A program made the position numbers and the translations under genes. Below are positions 51,309 through 59,219 of a DNA stretch of 64,000 nucleotides, in pieces. The notes beneath the pieces are model-generated. The model saw only the letters and a list, made by a program, of their open reading frames with translations. It did no database searches and was not told the DNA's origin. The number at the start of each line of letters is the position of its first letter. The stretch's first letter is position 1. Source of the stretch: Betaproteobacteria bacterium (GTDB lineage Bacteria > Pseudomonadota > Gammaproteobacteria > Burkholderiales > Burkholderiaceae_C); assembly GCA_016716535.1 (NCBI GenBank), contig JADJWD010000004.1, positions 620,001-684,000 of the forward strand. The letters are read 5' to 3'.

Positions 51309-52481
51309 TCACTTCACCAGCGACCAGGTGCCGCCCTTGACCTCGAGCATGCGGAAGGCGCTCAGGTCCAGGCCCATGTGGTCGCCGGGCGACATCGTGA
51401 CGACGCCGCCGGTGCCGACGTAGCCCTTGGTCGCCTCGATCGCGTCGCGCACCTTCGCGCGGTCGGTGCCGCCGGCGGCCTTGATCGCGTTGATGGCGAT
51501 CATCAGGCCGTCGTAGGCGTGGCCGCCGAACGTGGAGACCTCGCTCTTGAAACGGCTCTCGTAGGCGTTGCGGTAGGCGGTGACGACGGGCTTCTGCGCA
51601 TCGCCGGCAGGCAGCAGGTCGGCGACCAGCAGCGCGGCGGCGGGCAGGCGCACGCCTTCGGCAGCGTCACCCGACAGCTTGATGTACTCCTTCGACGCGA
51701 CGCCATGCGACTGGTACAGCGGCAGGCCGACACCGACCTGCTTGTGGTTGCGCGTGACGATCGCCGGGCCCTGGCCGAAGCCGGCGTTGAGCACCGCCTG
51801 CGCGCCGCTGCCCTTGATCTTGGCCAGCTGCGCGGTCATGTCGGTGTCGGCGGCGCCGTAGGTCTCGTCGGCGACGACCTGCACGCCGTGGTTCGGCGCC
51901 ACCTTCAGGCACTCGGCGCGCATGCTCTTGTCGAAGCCGCCGCTGCCGGAGATCAGCGCCGCCTTCGTGTAGCCGCGCGCCTTCATGTCGACGAAGATCT
52001 TGTCGCAGGCCATGCGGTCGGTGTGCGGCGTCTTGAAGACCCACTTCTTCACCGGCTCGACGATGACGACGGCGCCGGCCAGCGAGATGAACGGCACGCT
52101 GCCGGCTTCGGCCAGCGGCACGGCGGCCATCGTCGTGCCGGTGGTGGAGCCGCCGACGATGATGTCGACCTTGTCTTGCTCGATCAGGCGCTTGGCGAAC
52201 GTGCGCGCCTTCTCGGCGTCGCCGGCGTCGTCGTAGCTGAACAGCTGCAGCTTGCGCCCGAGCACGCCGCCGGCGGCGTTGATCGCCTCGACCTGCATCT
52301 CGAGCGTCTTCAGCTCGGGGTCGCCGAGGAACGACGCGGGCCCGGTGACGGACAGGAAGGCGCCGATGCGGATCGGCTCCTGGGCCTGCGCTGGCGTCGC
52401 CAAGAGCGCGGTGGCAGCGGCGACGGCACCGAAGGAACGAACAACACGCGCGGCACGGCGGCCGAAACGAAGCAGGCTCAT
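51309..52481 (-). CDS. livK: second periplasmic binding protein, Liv type
   Basis: 390 residues from ATG 52481 (AAGGAGATG upstream). Signal peptide ends near TPAQAQ. Mature IRIGAFLSVTGPASFLGDPELKTLEMQVEAINAAGGVLGRKLQL is type I binding-protein family; HAYDGLMIAINAIKAAGG near the C-terminus. First gene of the minus-strand operon that also encodes padBCD, paaK and hcrCAB, so phenylacetate or a hydroxylated analogue is the likely ligand (inference). Confidence 0.88.
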   Translation of the reverse strand: MSLLRFGRRAARVVRSFGAVAAATALLATPAQAQEPIRIGAFLSVTGPASFLGDPELKTLEMQVEAINAAGGVLGRKLQLFSYDDAGDAEKARTFAKRLIEQDKVDIIVGGSTTGTTMAAVPLAEAGSVPFISLAGAVVIVEPVKKWVFKTPHTDRMACDKIFVDMKARGYTKAALISGSGGFDKSMRAECLKVAPNHGVQVVADETYGAADTDMTAQLAKIKGSGAQAVLNAGFGQGPAIVTRNHKQVGVGLPLYQSHGVASKEYIKLSGDAAEGVRLPAAALLVADLLPAGDAQKPVVTAYRNAYESRFKSEVSTFGGHAYDGLMIAINAIKAAGGTDRAKVRDAIEATKGYVGTGGVVTMSPGDHMGLDLSAFRMLEVKGGTWSLVK

Positions 52482-52525
52482 GAGGGCATCTCCTTGCCGC
52501 ACCCGAAAGCCGGGAACGGATGTTT

Positions 52526-52549
52526 AGAATGAGGCTTCAAATTCATTCT
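52526..52549. promoter_or_regulatory. inverted repeat in the livK/GNAT divergent promoter
   Basis: AGAATGA, 10-base spacer GGCTTCAAAT, TCATTCT: a perfect 7-bp dyad in an AT-rich patch 45-68 bases upstream of livK. It is overlapped on its right by ATTC-N8-GAAT (52545-52560). A TetR- or Rrf2-type repressor operator is plausible; the cognate protein could be the Rrf2 protein encoded at 53228. Confidence 0.5.
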
Positions 52550-52572
52550 GGTACTGGAATACAGGTTTTGAC

Positions 52573-52586
52573 TTGACCTGGATCGC
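52573..52586. promoter_or_regulatory. FNR/DNR-type half-conserved box
   Basis: TTGAC-CTGG-ATCGC: perfect left half and central CTGG shared with other boxes in the window, degenerate right half (ATCGC for ATCAA). It lies 92 bases upstream of livK and just before the GNAT start, so it fits control of the minus-strand livK-pad-hcr operon better. Confidence 0.45.
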
Positions 52587-52589
52587 CTT

Positions 52590-53231
52590 TTGACCGTGAC
52601 TGCCCGAGGGAAAACACCGACGACGGCGCCCAGGCGCGCCGCCAAGACAAGCGCGTCCGCCAAGGCGGCCCCGTCCGCCAAGGCGGGCAAAGAGGCGAAG
52701 TCGGCCACCGCTCGCACGGCGCCCGCGGCGCCCGCTGTCCCGCGCGTTCGCTCGGTGCGCGCCGGCGACCTGCCGGCGGTGATCGCGCTGGACGCCACCG
52801 TCACCGGCCTTCACAAGGCCGACTACTGGCAGCGCGTGTACCGCCGCTACGGCGTCGCCGGCCAGGGGTTGCGGCACTTCCTCGTCGCCGTGCGCGGTGA
52901 CGCGCGCGACGCCGAGGTCTGTGGCTTCGTGATCGGCGAGGTGCGCGACTGGGAGTTCGGCTCGCCGCCGTGCGGCTGGGTCTTCGCGATCGACGTCGAT
53001 CCGCACTGCCGCCTGGGCGGAGTCGGCACGGCGCTGCTGGCGGGCATGCGCGAGCGCTTCAGGCGTGTCGGCGTCGACCGCCTGCGCACGATGCTGGCGC
53101 GCGACAACACGCTGCTCTTGTCGTTCTTCCGCAGCCAAGGCATGACGGCCGGGCGGCTGATTCCGCTGGAGATCGACATCGGTAACGACGGGCCGGCACC
53201 CACAGCGGCCGCGGCGCAGGTGCCGCGATGA
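52590..53231 (+). CDS. GNAT acetyltransferase (BadL-like context)
   Basis: 213 residues from TTG 52590; GTG 52596 is an equally possible start. The first 45 residues are Ala/Lys-rich and probably disordered. The GNAT domain runs from VRSVRAGDLPAVIALDATVTG to the acetyl-CoA loop in VDPHCRLGGVGTALLAGM, then FFRSQGM. Overlaps the Rrf2 gene by four bases. In Rhodopseudomonas palustris an acetyltransferase (BadL) and an Rrf2 regulator (BadM) govern anaerobic benzoate genes, so this pair may be its counterpart; homology not tested here. Confidence 0.7.
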   Translation: MTVTARGKTPTTAPRRAAKTSASAKAAPSAKAGKEAKSATARTAPAAPAVPRVRSVRAGDLPAVIALDATVTGLHKADYWQRVYRRYGVAGQGLRHFLVAVRGDARDAEVCGFVIGEVRDWEFGSPPCGWVFAIDVDPHCRLGGVGTALLAGMRERFRRVGVDRLRTMLARDNTLLLSFFRSQGMTAGRLIPLEIDIGNDGPAPTAAAAQVPR

Positions 53232-53632
53232 AGCTACAGAAGAACACGATGCTGGCGCTGTACAGCGTGCTCGAGTTCGCCGCGCGCCCGGGTGAGCACG
53301 TCAGTGCCGGCGAGGTGGCCGCGCGGCATGGCGAGTCGGCACACCATCTGGCCAAGGTGCTTTCCGAACTGGTGCGCGCCGGCATCGTCGAGTCGGTGCG
53401 CGGCGTCGGCGGCGGCTACCGCTTCGCCGGCAACCCGCGCCGGCTGACGATGCTCGACGTGATCCAGCTGTTCGAGCCGCTCGGAGAAGACCGCCACGGC
53501 GCCGCCGACGCCGTCGACCGCGCTTTGGGCGAAGTGCTCGACGAGATCGATCAGACCGCGGCGGCGACCTTCGGCTCGATCACCATCAGCACGCTGCTGC
53601 AGATGGTGCGGCGCGCGGCCGAGAAGAAGTGA
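53228..53632 (+). CDS. Rrf2-family transcription regulator (BadM-like)
   Basis: 134 residues. Rrf2 winged helix: MLALYSVLEFAARPGEHVSAGEVAARHGESAHHLAKVLSELVRAGIVESVRGVGGGYRFA, then LTMLDVIQLFEPL. It contains no cysteine at all, so it cannot carry the Fe-S cluster of NsrR, IscR or RsrR. It is a better match to the BadM type, which controls benzoyl-CoA-pathway promoters. Coupled to the GNAT gene and divergent from livK-pad-hcr. Confidence 0.75.
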   Translation: MKLQKNTMLALYSVLEFAARPGEHVSAGEVAARHGESAHHLAKVLSELVRAGIVESVRGVGGGYRFAGNPRRLTMLDVIQLFEPLGEDRHGAADAVDRALGEVLDEIDQTAAATFGSITISTLLQMVRRAAEKK

Positions 53633-53713
53633 GGGCGCCCGGGGAAGGCGCCGCGTTACGAGTCCGAGCGCCGGTCCGCGCGGGCCTCGACACAGCCCGC
53701 CCGGACGATGGGC

Positions 53714-54010
53714 TCAGTGCGAGCCGCCGCCGCAGCCGCCGCAGCAGCCGCTCGTGCTGCCGCCCTTGGCGCCGGCGCCGGTGCGCTCGATGCGCACGCG
53801 CCACTGCCGCGGACCCTGCTCGAGATAACGCCAGCCGAACTGGCCCGCGCGCGTGCGCTCGAATTGCATGTACAGCGGCACCGGGTCGTGGTCGCTCGCG
53901 AGTTCGAAGCCTTCGCCGGGGGCCAGCGCGTCGAACGCGCCGAAGATCACCGGGTGCCTTTGCGGCGGTGGCAACTGGCGCACGTCGATCAGTTCTGCGG
54001 TGATGGACAC
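53714..54010 (-). CDS. DUF2249 protein with Cys-rich tail
   Basis: 98 residues: ELIDVRQLPPPQRHPVIFGAFDALAPGEGFELASDHDPVPLYMQF is the DUF2249 core, sharing FGAxDALxPGE and DHDPxPL with the paralogue at 33065. It ends with SGCCGGCGGGSH, a possible metal or heme ligand set. An excellent FNR-type box lies 62 bases upstream. Adjacent to usp and nirS, as commonly found in denitrifiers; biochemical function unknown. Confidence 0.8.
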   Translation of the reverse strand: MSITAELIDVRQLPPPQRHPVIFGAFDALAPGEGFELASDHDPVPLYMQFERTRAGQFGWRYLEQGPRQWRVRIERTGAGAKGGSTSGCCGGCGGGSH

Positions 54011-54071
54011 GATCGATTTCCTTTTGTCGGCTGCAAAACTTCAAGGTTAGCCACCGCACCACCGCGTCGCC

Positions 54072-54085
54072 TTGACCTCGTTCAA
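54072..54085. promoter_or_regulatory. FNR/DNR-type box upstream of DUF2249 gene
   Basis: TTGAC-CTCG-TTCAA, near-perfect 5-4-5 dyad, 62 bases before the minus-strand DUF2249 start: the spacing expected for an activator site at about -41.5 with a short leader. Confidence 0.7.
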
Positions 54086-54137
54086 GCGACGGCCGCGGCG
54101 CGTGATCGCCGCGTTCAATTGCGCGTCGCCGGCGCCG

Positions 54138-54569
54138 TCAGTGCAGCACGAGCAGCGGCAGTTTGCTGCCGGCCAGCACGGCTTTTGTCTGCGAGCCGAA
54201 AAGAAATTCGCCGAACACGCCGCGGCCGTGCGTGACCATCACGATGAGGTCGCAGCGGTGCGCCTCGGCCGCCGCGATGATGGCCTTGTCGACGCGCGGC
54301 ACCTGCTCGAACACACTCTCGAACGGCACGCCGGCGGCGCGAGCCGCCCGCCGGAAACGCGCCAGCACCGGGCGCCCCGTCAGCGCGTCGTCGCCGGTTT
54401 CCTCGTCACCCTCGGTTTCATCGATCAACGCGTCGCGCGCACCGCGCGTGCCGGCGACAAACCCGACGATGCCGGCGTGCATCTGCTGCGCCAGTTCGAG
54501 GCTCGCATCGATTGCGCGCTGCGACAGCTCGCTGTTGTCCACGGGCACCAGGATGCGCTTGACCGTCAT
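54138..54569 (-). CDS. universal stress protein
   Basis: 143 residues from ATG 54569 (AAGGAGTT upstream). UspA fold: MTVKRILVPVDNSELSQRAIDASLELAQQ at the N-terminus and ATP-binding-type VTHGRGVFGEFLFGSQTKAVLAGSKLPLLVLH at the C-terminus. Divergent from nirS with its own FNR-type box 69 bases upstream, suggesting anaerobic induction. Role in survival during anaerobiosis inferred. Confidence 0.85.
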   Translation of the reverse strand: MTVKRILVPVDNSELSQRAIDASLELAQQMHAGIVGFVAGTRGARDALIDETEGDEETGDDALTGRPVLARFRRAARAAGVPFESVFEQVPRVDKAIIAAAEAHRCDLIVMVTHGRGVFGEFLFGSQTKAVLAGSKLPLLVLH

Positions 54570-54637
54570 CGCCAACTCCTTCGAAACGGGGCACGGGAAC
54601 GGGGGGCGAAGAATGGCCCGGCACCGGCCGGTCGTCA

Positions 54638-54651
54638 TTGACCTGGGGCAA
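54638..54651. promoter_or_regulatory. FNR/DNR-type box, usp promoter
   Basis: TTGAC-CTGG-GGCAA: left half and CTGG centre identical to the window's consensus, right half 4/5 against GTCAA. 69 bases upstream of usp (minus strand). Confidence 0.6.
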
Positions 54652-54680
54652 TCGCGTCATTGCGAATCGCGGGTGGTCGC

Positions 54681-54694
54681 TTGAACTGTGTCAA
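54681..54694. promoter_or_regulatory. FNR/DNR-type box, nirS promoter
   Basis: TTGAA-CTGT-GTCAA, 5-4-5 dyad, about 145 bases upstream of the nirS ATG. In denitrifiers nirS is activated at such sites by DNR/NNR-type Crp/Fnr proteins in response to NO; one is encoded at 57041. Confidence 0.7.
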
Positions 54695-54838
54695 TGACAC
54701 GCGATCGCGGCACTGCGACGATGCGCGCAGTCGGGTCGGTCTGCGTTTGCGTCCTGCATTTGCAGTACCGACATAGAGAGCACATCGAGACAAGGCGCCG
54801 GTCGACCGGCGTCGACTTCGACCGCAAAGGAGAAGCCC

Positions 54839-56602
54839 ATGCCGCATCCGACAGGATCGCGTCGCATCGTTCGCGGCGCCCAGCGCCTCGCCCGCATCGT
54901 TCCCCTGCTCGCCGCCACCGCGCTGGCGTTTTCCGTCGCGCTGCCCGCGACGGCGCAGGACAAGAAACCGGTCACGCCATCGGAACTGCAATACCAGGCC
55001 GGCACCTCGCCGCTGGCCGGCGCGCCGATGCACCAGGCGACCAACCCTAAGGCACCGCCGATGACGCAGGCCGAGTTCGAATCGGCCCGCCGCATCTACT
55101 TCGAGCGCTGCGCCGGCTGCCACGGCGTGCTGCGCAAAGGCGCCACCGGCAAGCCGCTGACGCCCGACCTGACGCTCGGCAAGGGCACCGACTACCTGAA
55201 GGTCTTCATCGCCTACGGCTCACCCGCCGGCATGCCGAACTGGCAGACCAGCGGCGAGATGAGCGAGAAGGAAGTCGACCTGATGGCGCGCTACATCCAG
55301 CACGACCCGCCGACACCGCCCGAGTTCGGCCTCGCGGACATGAAGAAGACCTGGAAGGTCATCGTGCCGCCCGAGCTGCGCCCGAAGAAGAAGGAGAACA
55401 ACTACAACATCGCCAACATCTTCTCGACGACGCTGCGCGACGCCGGCGAGGTGGCGCTGATCGACGGCGACACGAAGAAGATCATCACCATCGTCAAGAC
55501 CGGCTACGCGGTGCACATCACGCGCCTGTCGGCCTCGGGGCGCTACCTGTTCGTGATCGGGCGCGATGCCAAGATCAACATGATCGACCTGTGGATGGCC
55601 AAGCCCGACAACGTCGCCGAGATCCGCGTCGGCCTCGAGGCGCGCTCGGTCGACACGAGCAAGTACAAGGGCTACGAGGACAAGTACGCCGTCGCCGGCA
55701 CCTACTGGCCGCCGCAGTTCACGATCATGAACGGCGACACGCTCGAGCCGCTGCGCATCGTCGGCACGCGCGGCATGGTCGTCGGCACGCAGGAGTACCA
55801 CCCCGAGCCGCGCGTCGCCGCCATCGTCGCCAGCCACTACAAGCCCGAGTTCCTCGTCAACGTCAAGGAAACCGGCAAGACGCTGCTGGTGGACTACTCC
55901 GACCTCGACGCGCTGCGCATCACCGAGATCGGCTCGGCACCGTTCCTGCACGACGGCGGCTGGGACGCCACGAAGCGCTACTTCATGGTGGCGGCCAACA
56001 ACAGCAACAAGATCGCCGCCATCGACGCCAAGACCGGCAAGCTGGCCGGCCTGGCCGAGGTGGGCAAGATCCCGCATCCGGGCCGCGGCGCCAACTTCGC
56101 GCACCCGCAGTTCGGCCGCGTCTGGGCCACCGGGCACCTGGGCGACGAGACCATCTCGCTGGTGGCCACCGACGACAAGCGAAAGGCCACCGCCTTCAAG
56201 CAGGTGGCGCAGCTCAAGGGCCAGGGCGGCGGCAACCTCTTCATCAAGACCCACCCGAAGTCGCACAACCTTTGGGTGGATACGCCGCTGAACCCGGACC
56301 CGAAGATCTCGCAGTCGGTGGCGGTGTTCGACATCCGCAACCTCGCCGCCGGCTTCAAGGTGTTGCCGATCGCCGAATGGGCCGGCATCACCGACGACGG
56401 CGCCAAGCGCGTCGTGCAACCCGAGTACAACCGCGCTGGCGATGAAGTATGGTTCGCGGTATGGTCAGCGAAGGACAAGCAAAGCGCGTTGGTGGTCGTG
56501 GACGACAAGACGCTGGCCCTGAAAGCCGTGATCAAGGACCCGCGCCTGATCACGCCCACCGGCCACTTCAACGTCTACAACACGCAGCACGATGTTTATT
56601 GA
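54839..56602 (+). CDS. nirS: cytochrome cd1 nitrite reductase
   Basis: 587 residues, full length. A signal peptide ends near PATAQ (about residue 40), so it is periplasmic. A short cytochrome c domain carries heme c motif CAGCH (C91, C94, H95). The d1 eight-bladed propeller follows from about residue 165, with active-site histidines in GTQEYHPEPRVAAI and IVASHYKPEF and the near-invariant tail TPTGHFNVYNTQHDVY. Reduces nitrite to NO. The heme d1 biosynthesis genes are not in this window. AAAGGAG precedes the ATG; a c551 gene follows. Confidence 0.97.
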   Translation: MPHPTGSRRIVRGAQRLARIVPLLAATALAFSVALPATAQDKKPVTPSELQYQAGTSPLAGAPMHQATNPKAPPMTQAEFESARRIYFERCAGCHGVLRKGATGKPLTPDLTLGKGTDYLKVFIAYGSPAGMPNWQTSGEMSEKEVDLMARYIQHDPPTPPEFGLADMKKTWKVIVPPELRPKKKENNYNIANIFSTTLRDAGEVALIDGDTKKIITIVKTGYAVHITRLSASGRYLFVIGRDAKINMIDLWMAKPDNVAEIRVGLEARSVDTSKYKGYEDKYAVAGTYWPPQFTIMNGDTLEPLRIVGTRGMVVGTQEYHPEPRVAAIVASHYKPEFLVNVKETGKTLLVDYSDLDALRITEIGSAPFLHDGGWDATKRYFMVAANNSNKIAAIDAKTGKLAGLAEVGKIPHPGRGANFAHPQFGRVWATGHLGDETISLVATDDKRKATAFKQVAQLKGQGGGNLFIKTHPKSHNLWVDTPLNPDPKISQSVAVFDIRNLAAGFKVLPIAEWAGITDDGAKRVVQPEYNRAGDEVWFAVWSAKDKQSALVVVDDKTLALKAVIKDPRLITPTGHFNVYNTQHDVY

Positions 56603-56627
56603 CCCCCTGATCAGGAGTTACCTTCCC

Positions 56628-56948
56628 ATGCGCAAATCCCTCCTCGCTCTCGGCCTTGCCACCGCGGTGTTCGCGGCACCGTCGTTCGCCCAGGCCAACA
56701 TCGAGGCCACGATGACCAAGGCCCTGTGCCTGACCTGCCACGCCAAGGACAAGAAGCTCGTCGGCCCGTCGTACAAGGACGTGGCTGCCAAGTACAAGGG
56801 CAAGGCCGACGCCGTCGCCATGCTGTCGGCCAAGGTGCGCAAGGGCGGCCAGGGCGTCTGGGGCCCGGTGCCGATGCCCCCGACCGGCGCCGACAAGATC
56901 TCCGATGCCGACCTGAAGGCGGCGATCGAGTGGGTGCTGAAGCAGTAA
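56628..56948 (+). CDS. nirM: cytochrome c551-type electron carrier (NirM-like)
   Basis: 106 residues; AGGAG ten bases before the ATG. Signal peptide ends at FAQA. Heme-binding CLTCH, KKLVGPSYKDVAAKYKGK, and axial-Met region WGPVPMPPTGADKISDADLKAAIEWVL are the small class I cytochrome c551/c552 pattern. Encoded 25 bases after nirS, so most likely the periplasmic electron donor to NirS, and possibly to the CuA subunit downstream. Confidence 0.88.
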   Translation: MRKSLLALGLATAVFAAPSFAQANIEATMTKALCLTCHAKDKKLVGPSYKDVAAKYKGKADAVAMLSAKVRKGGQGVWGPVPMPPTGADKISDADLKAAIEWVLKQ

Positions 56949-57040
56949 TCGCCCCACCGCAAAGCGCGGCCCTGGCGCCGCGCTGAACGTTCCCCCGCAC
57001 GCGCCGGCTTCCCGCCGGCGCGTTGTCGTTTGCGGCGCGC

Positions 57041-57757
57041 TCAGCCCGAGTACGCCGCGAGCCGCTGCGCGTCGAGGATGCGGATGTCGCGCCGGTCGAC
57101 CTCGATCAGCCGCGCGTCTTCCAGCTCGCGCAGCACGCGTGAGAAGTACTCCGGCGTCAGCGACAGCCGCGACGCCAGCGTCGCCTTGCTCACCGGCAGC
57201 GTCACCGTCAGCACCGCCGGGGCGCCGGCCGCGGCGCCCTCGGCGCGCGGCTGGTCGTCCTGGTTGCTCAGCAGGTAGCCGATGACGCGCTGCACGCCCG
57301 TCTGCAGCGCATAAGCCTGCACGTCGCGCACCAAGCCGTGCAGCCGGCGCGACAGGCCCGCGATCATGCGCGCCGCGAAGCGCCAGTCGTGCTGCAACTC
57401 CTCCATCACCGTGTGCCGGTGCACCGTCAGCAGCAGCGAATCGGCCAGCGTCTGCGCGTTCACCATGCACGGCTTGCCGAGGAACATCAGCGCCTCGGCG
57501 AAGCTGCCGCCGGCGCCGATGATGTCGATCACCTTCTCGACGCCGGTGGGCGAGACGACGAAGAGCTTCACCTGCCCCGTGACGACGACCTGGAAGGCGT
57601 TGCACGCCTCACCCATGCGGAAGACGACCTCGCCGCGCTCGTAGCGGCGCAGGTGGCAGCCCTCGGCGATGCGCGCGACCTCCTGCTCGTTCAAGTCGCT
57701 GAACAGCGGCAGGACGGACAGGAAGCGCACCACGTCGATGTTGCGTGCGTCGAGCAA
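57041..57757 (-). CDS. Crp/Fnr-family regulator, DNR/NNR-like
   Basis: 238 residues from TTG 57757; GGGAGG nine bases upstream decides this start over the longer open frame. An effector domain (VRFLSVLPLFSDLNEQEVARIAEGCHLRRYERGEVVFRMGE) is followed by an HTH (SKATLASRLSLTPEYFSRVLRELEDARLIEV). The recognition helix has E-x-x-S-R, which reads TTGA half-sites. Only isolated cysteines are present, not the FNR cluster set, so an NO-sensing DNR/NNR-type role suits it. A perfect TTGAC-N4-GTCAA box 70 bases upstream suggests autoregulation. Confidence 0.8.
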   Translation of the reverse strand: MLDARNIDVVRFLSVLPLFSDLNEQEVARIAEGCHLRRYERGEVVFRMGEACNAFQVVVTGQVKLFVVSPTGVEKVIDIIGAGGSFAEALMFLGKPCMVNAQTLADSLLLTVHRHTVMEELQHDWRFAARMIAGLSRRLHGLVRDVQAYALQTGVQRVIGYLLSNQDDQPRAEGAAAGAPAVLTVTLPVSKATLASRLSLTPEYFSRVLRELEDARLIEVDRRDIRILDAQRLAAYSG

Positions 57758-57826
57758 GAAAAAGGACCTCCCGCGCCCCGGGCCGGACGCACCGGGCAAT
57801 GCTGGTGCGTCGCGCCGCCCGGCCGC

Positions 57827-57840
57827 TTGACGAGCGTCAA
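57827..57840. promoter_or_regulatory. FNR/DNR-type box upstream of the Crp/Fnr gene
   Basis: TTGAC-GAGC-GTCAA: perfect 5-4-5 inverted repeat, 70 bases before the TTG start of the regulator and overlapping the ctaA stop codon region. Confidence 0.65.
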
Positions 57841-58820
57841 GCCGCCCGCGCTTGGGGCGCCGGGGCCGGCGCGGCCGAAGGTACGGGCGACGATTCCGCC
57901 GTCGTTGCAGCCGACAGCGCGGCCAATAGCGCCACGCCGCAGGCGGCGCTCGCGTTGTGCAGCCAGACCGCGGCAAGCGGCGCGTCACCGCCCGCCGCGA
58001 CGAGGCCGAGCACGACTTGCGCGGCCACGAGCGCGGCCAGCGCCAGCCCTTCGCGCCGGCGCGGGCCGCCACGCAGCGCCGGCGCGAACGCGACCGCCAG
58101 CGTCAGCGGCACCGCGACGATCGCGAGCGCCAGGTGCGCGATCGGCGCCCAGGTGCCGGCAGCCGGCGGCGCCCCTGCGACCGCGCCAAGCGCCGCCTGC
58201 GCGAGCCACAGCCCCGCGGCGGCGGCCGCTGCGCGGCGCAGCGGCCGCGGCAGCGCGGGTGCGTCCTGCAGACGCCGCACGAGCGTCCAGGCGATCGCCA
58301 GCAGCACGAGACCGCCGAGCAGGTTGCCCAGCAGCACGCCGAGCGCGCGCGAACCGGGTGTGGCGACGCCGAGCGCCGACAGCGCCAGGGCCAGTACCAA
58401 CGCCGCGGCGAGCAGCGCGCGCACGCCTCGGCGCGCCGGGGCACGCAGCACCTGCACGCCCATCGCGATGATCAGCAACAGCACCGCCGAGGCGGCCGCG
58501 CGGTGCACGCCGCGCACGACCGATGCCGCCGGCACGGCGCGCGCAGCGGCGGACGTGCCGGCCGCGGCAGTGACGTCGTCCCCCACCGGCCCCGCCGCCG
58601 GCCCCAGCGCCGGCGGCGCCTGCCGCGCCACGCGGCACGCTGGCCAGTCGGCGCAGGCCGGCCGCAGCGAGGCCAGCCGCAGCCAGGCGCTCGCCGCCAC
58701 CACGGCCAGCATCAGCAGCGCCGAGGCCAGCGCCAGCCGGCGCAGCAGCCGGGTGCGTTTCTCGGCCCTGGTCTCGGCGCCTGCCTCGGCGCCTGCCTCG
58801 GCGCGGGTTTCATCGTTCAT
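57837..58820 (-). CDS. ctaA: heme A synthase-like protein (CtaA/Cox15 family)
   Basis: 327 residues, about eight membrane helices in two homologous halves. CtaA signatures: ADWPACR (the C-x-D-W-P-x-C loop), and heme-ligand histidines in SVVRGVHRAAASAVLL, APIAHLALAIV and AVWLHNASAACGVALL. Converts heme O to heme A. Its location beside ctaB and the heme-copper operon suggests that oxidase/reductase carries a modified heme. A GTG six bases upstream is an alternative start. Confidence 0.75.
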   Translation of the reverse strand: MNDETRAEAGAEAGAETRAEKRTRLLRRLALASALLMLAVVAASAWLRLASLRPACADWPACRVARQAPPALGPAAGPVGDDVTAAAGTSAAARAVPAASVVRGVHRAAASAVLLLIIAMGVQVLRAPARRGVRALLAAALVLALALSALGVATPGSRALGVLLGNLLGGLVLLAIAWTLVRRLQDAPALPRPLRRAAAAAAGLWLAQAALGAVAGAPPAAGTWAPIAHLALAIVAVPLTLAVAFAPALRGGPRRREGLALAALVAAQVVLGLVAAGGDAPLAAVWLHNASAACGVALLAALSAATTAESSPVPSAAPAPAPQARAA

Positions 58821-58934
58821 GGGCACGTTGCAGCAGAAGTGATGGCAGGGGCAAAGGCCTTACTCGCATATCACCGATGTTGCCGCCATCCGACGGCGTG
58901 CCTGCGAGGGCAAGCCCGGCCGGCTCGCGATTCC

Positions 58935-58948
58935 TTGATCTGCCTCAT
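58935..58948. promoter_or_regulatory. FNR/DNR-type box upstream of the NO reductase-like operon
   Basis: TTGAT-CTGC-CTCAT: perfect left half, 3/5 right half, 98 bases upstream of the 51-residue membrane protein that opens the CuA/heme-copper operon. Confidence 0.5.
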
Positions 58949-59045
58949 TTATGGCCGCAGCACGGCCGCCAAGAATGATCCGACCGGCGCCCTGCCTGGG
59001 CGTCCTTCCTATTCCGGCCCCGACGCCCCCCCCGAGGAGAAGACG

Positions 59046-59201
59046 ATGAGTTCACACGACGACGACAACGCCCCCGTGCCCTGGATGCAACAGCTGCTGG
59101 ACAACCCGTTCCTGCTGCTGTTCCTCGGGGTCTTCGTGCCGATGGTGGTCTACACCGTCTGGGGCGTCTACGACATCCTGACCCTGCCGGTCGCCAAGTA
59201 A
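59046..59201 (+). CDS. 51-residue single-pass membrane protein
   Basis: MSSHDDDNAPVPWMQQLLDNPFLLLFLG..., an acidic N-terminus then one helix and a short C-tail. GAGGAG before the ATG and 18 bases to the CuA subunit gene. Small helical subunits of this kind accompany several heme-copper oxidases (CcoQ-like, ba3 subunit IIa). Probably a structural subunit of the downstream complex; otherwise unrecognised. Confidence 0.65.
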   Translation: MSSHDDDNAPVPWMQQLLDNPFLLLFLGVFVPMVVYTVWGVYDILTLPVAK

Positions 59202-59219
59202 GAAGCGGAGGCCACGAAC

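Noticed and set aside
53228..53632. Rrf2 protein as NsrR for the 33959 operator
   Set aside because: It contains no cysteines, so it cannot bind the Fe-S cluster needed for NO sensing by NsrR.
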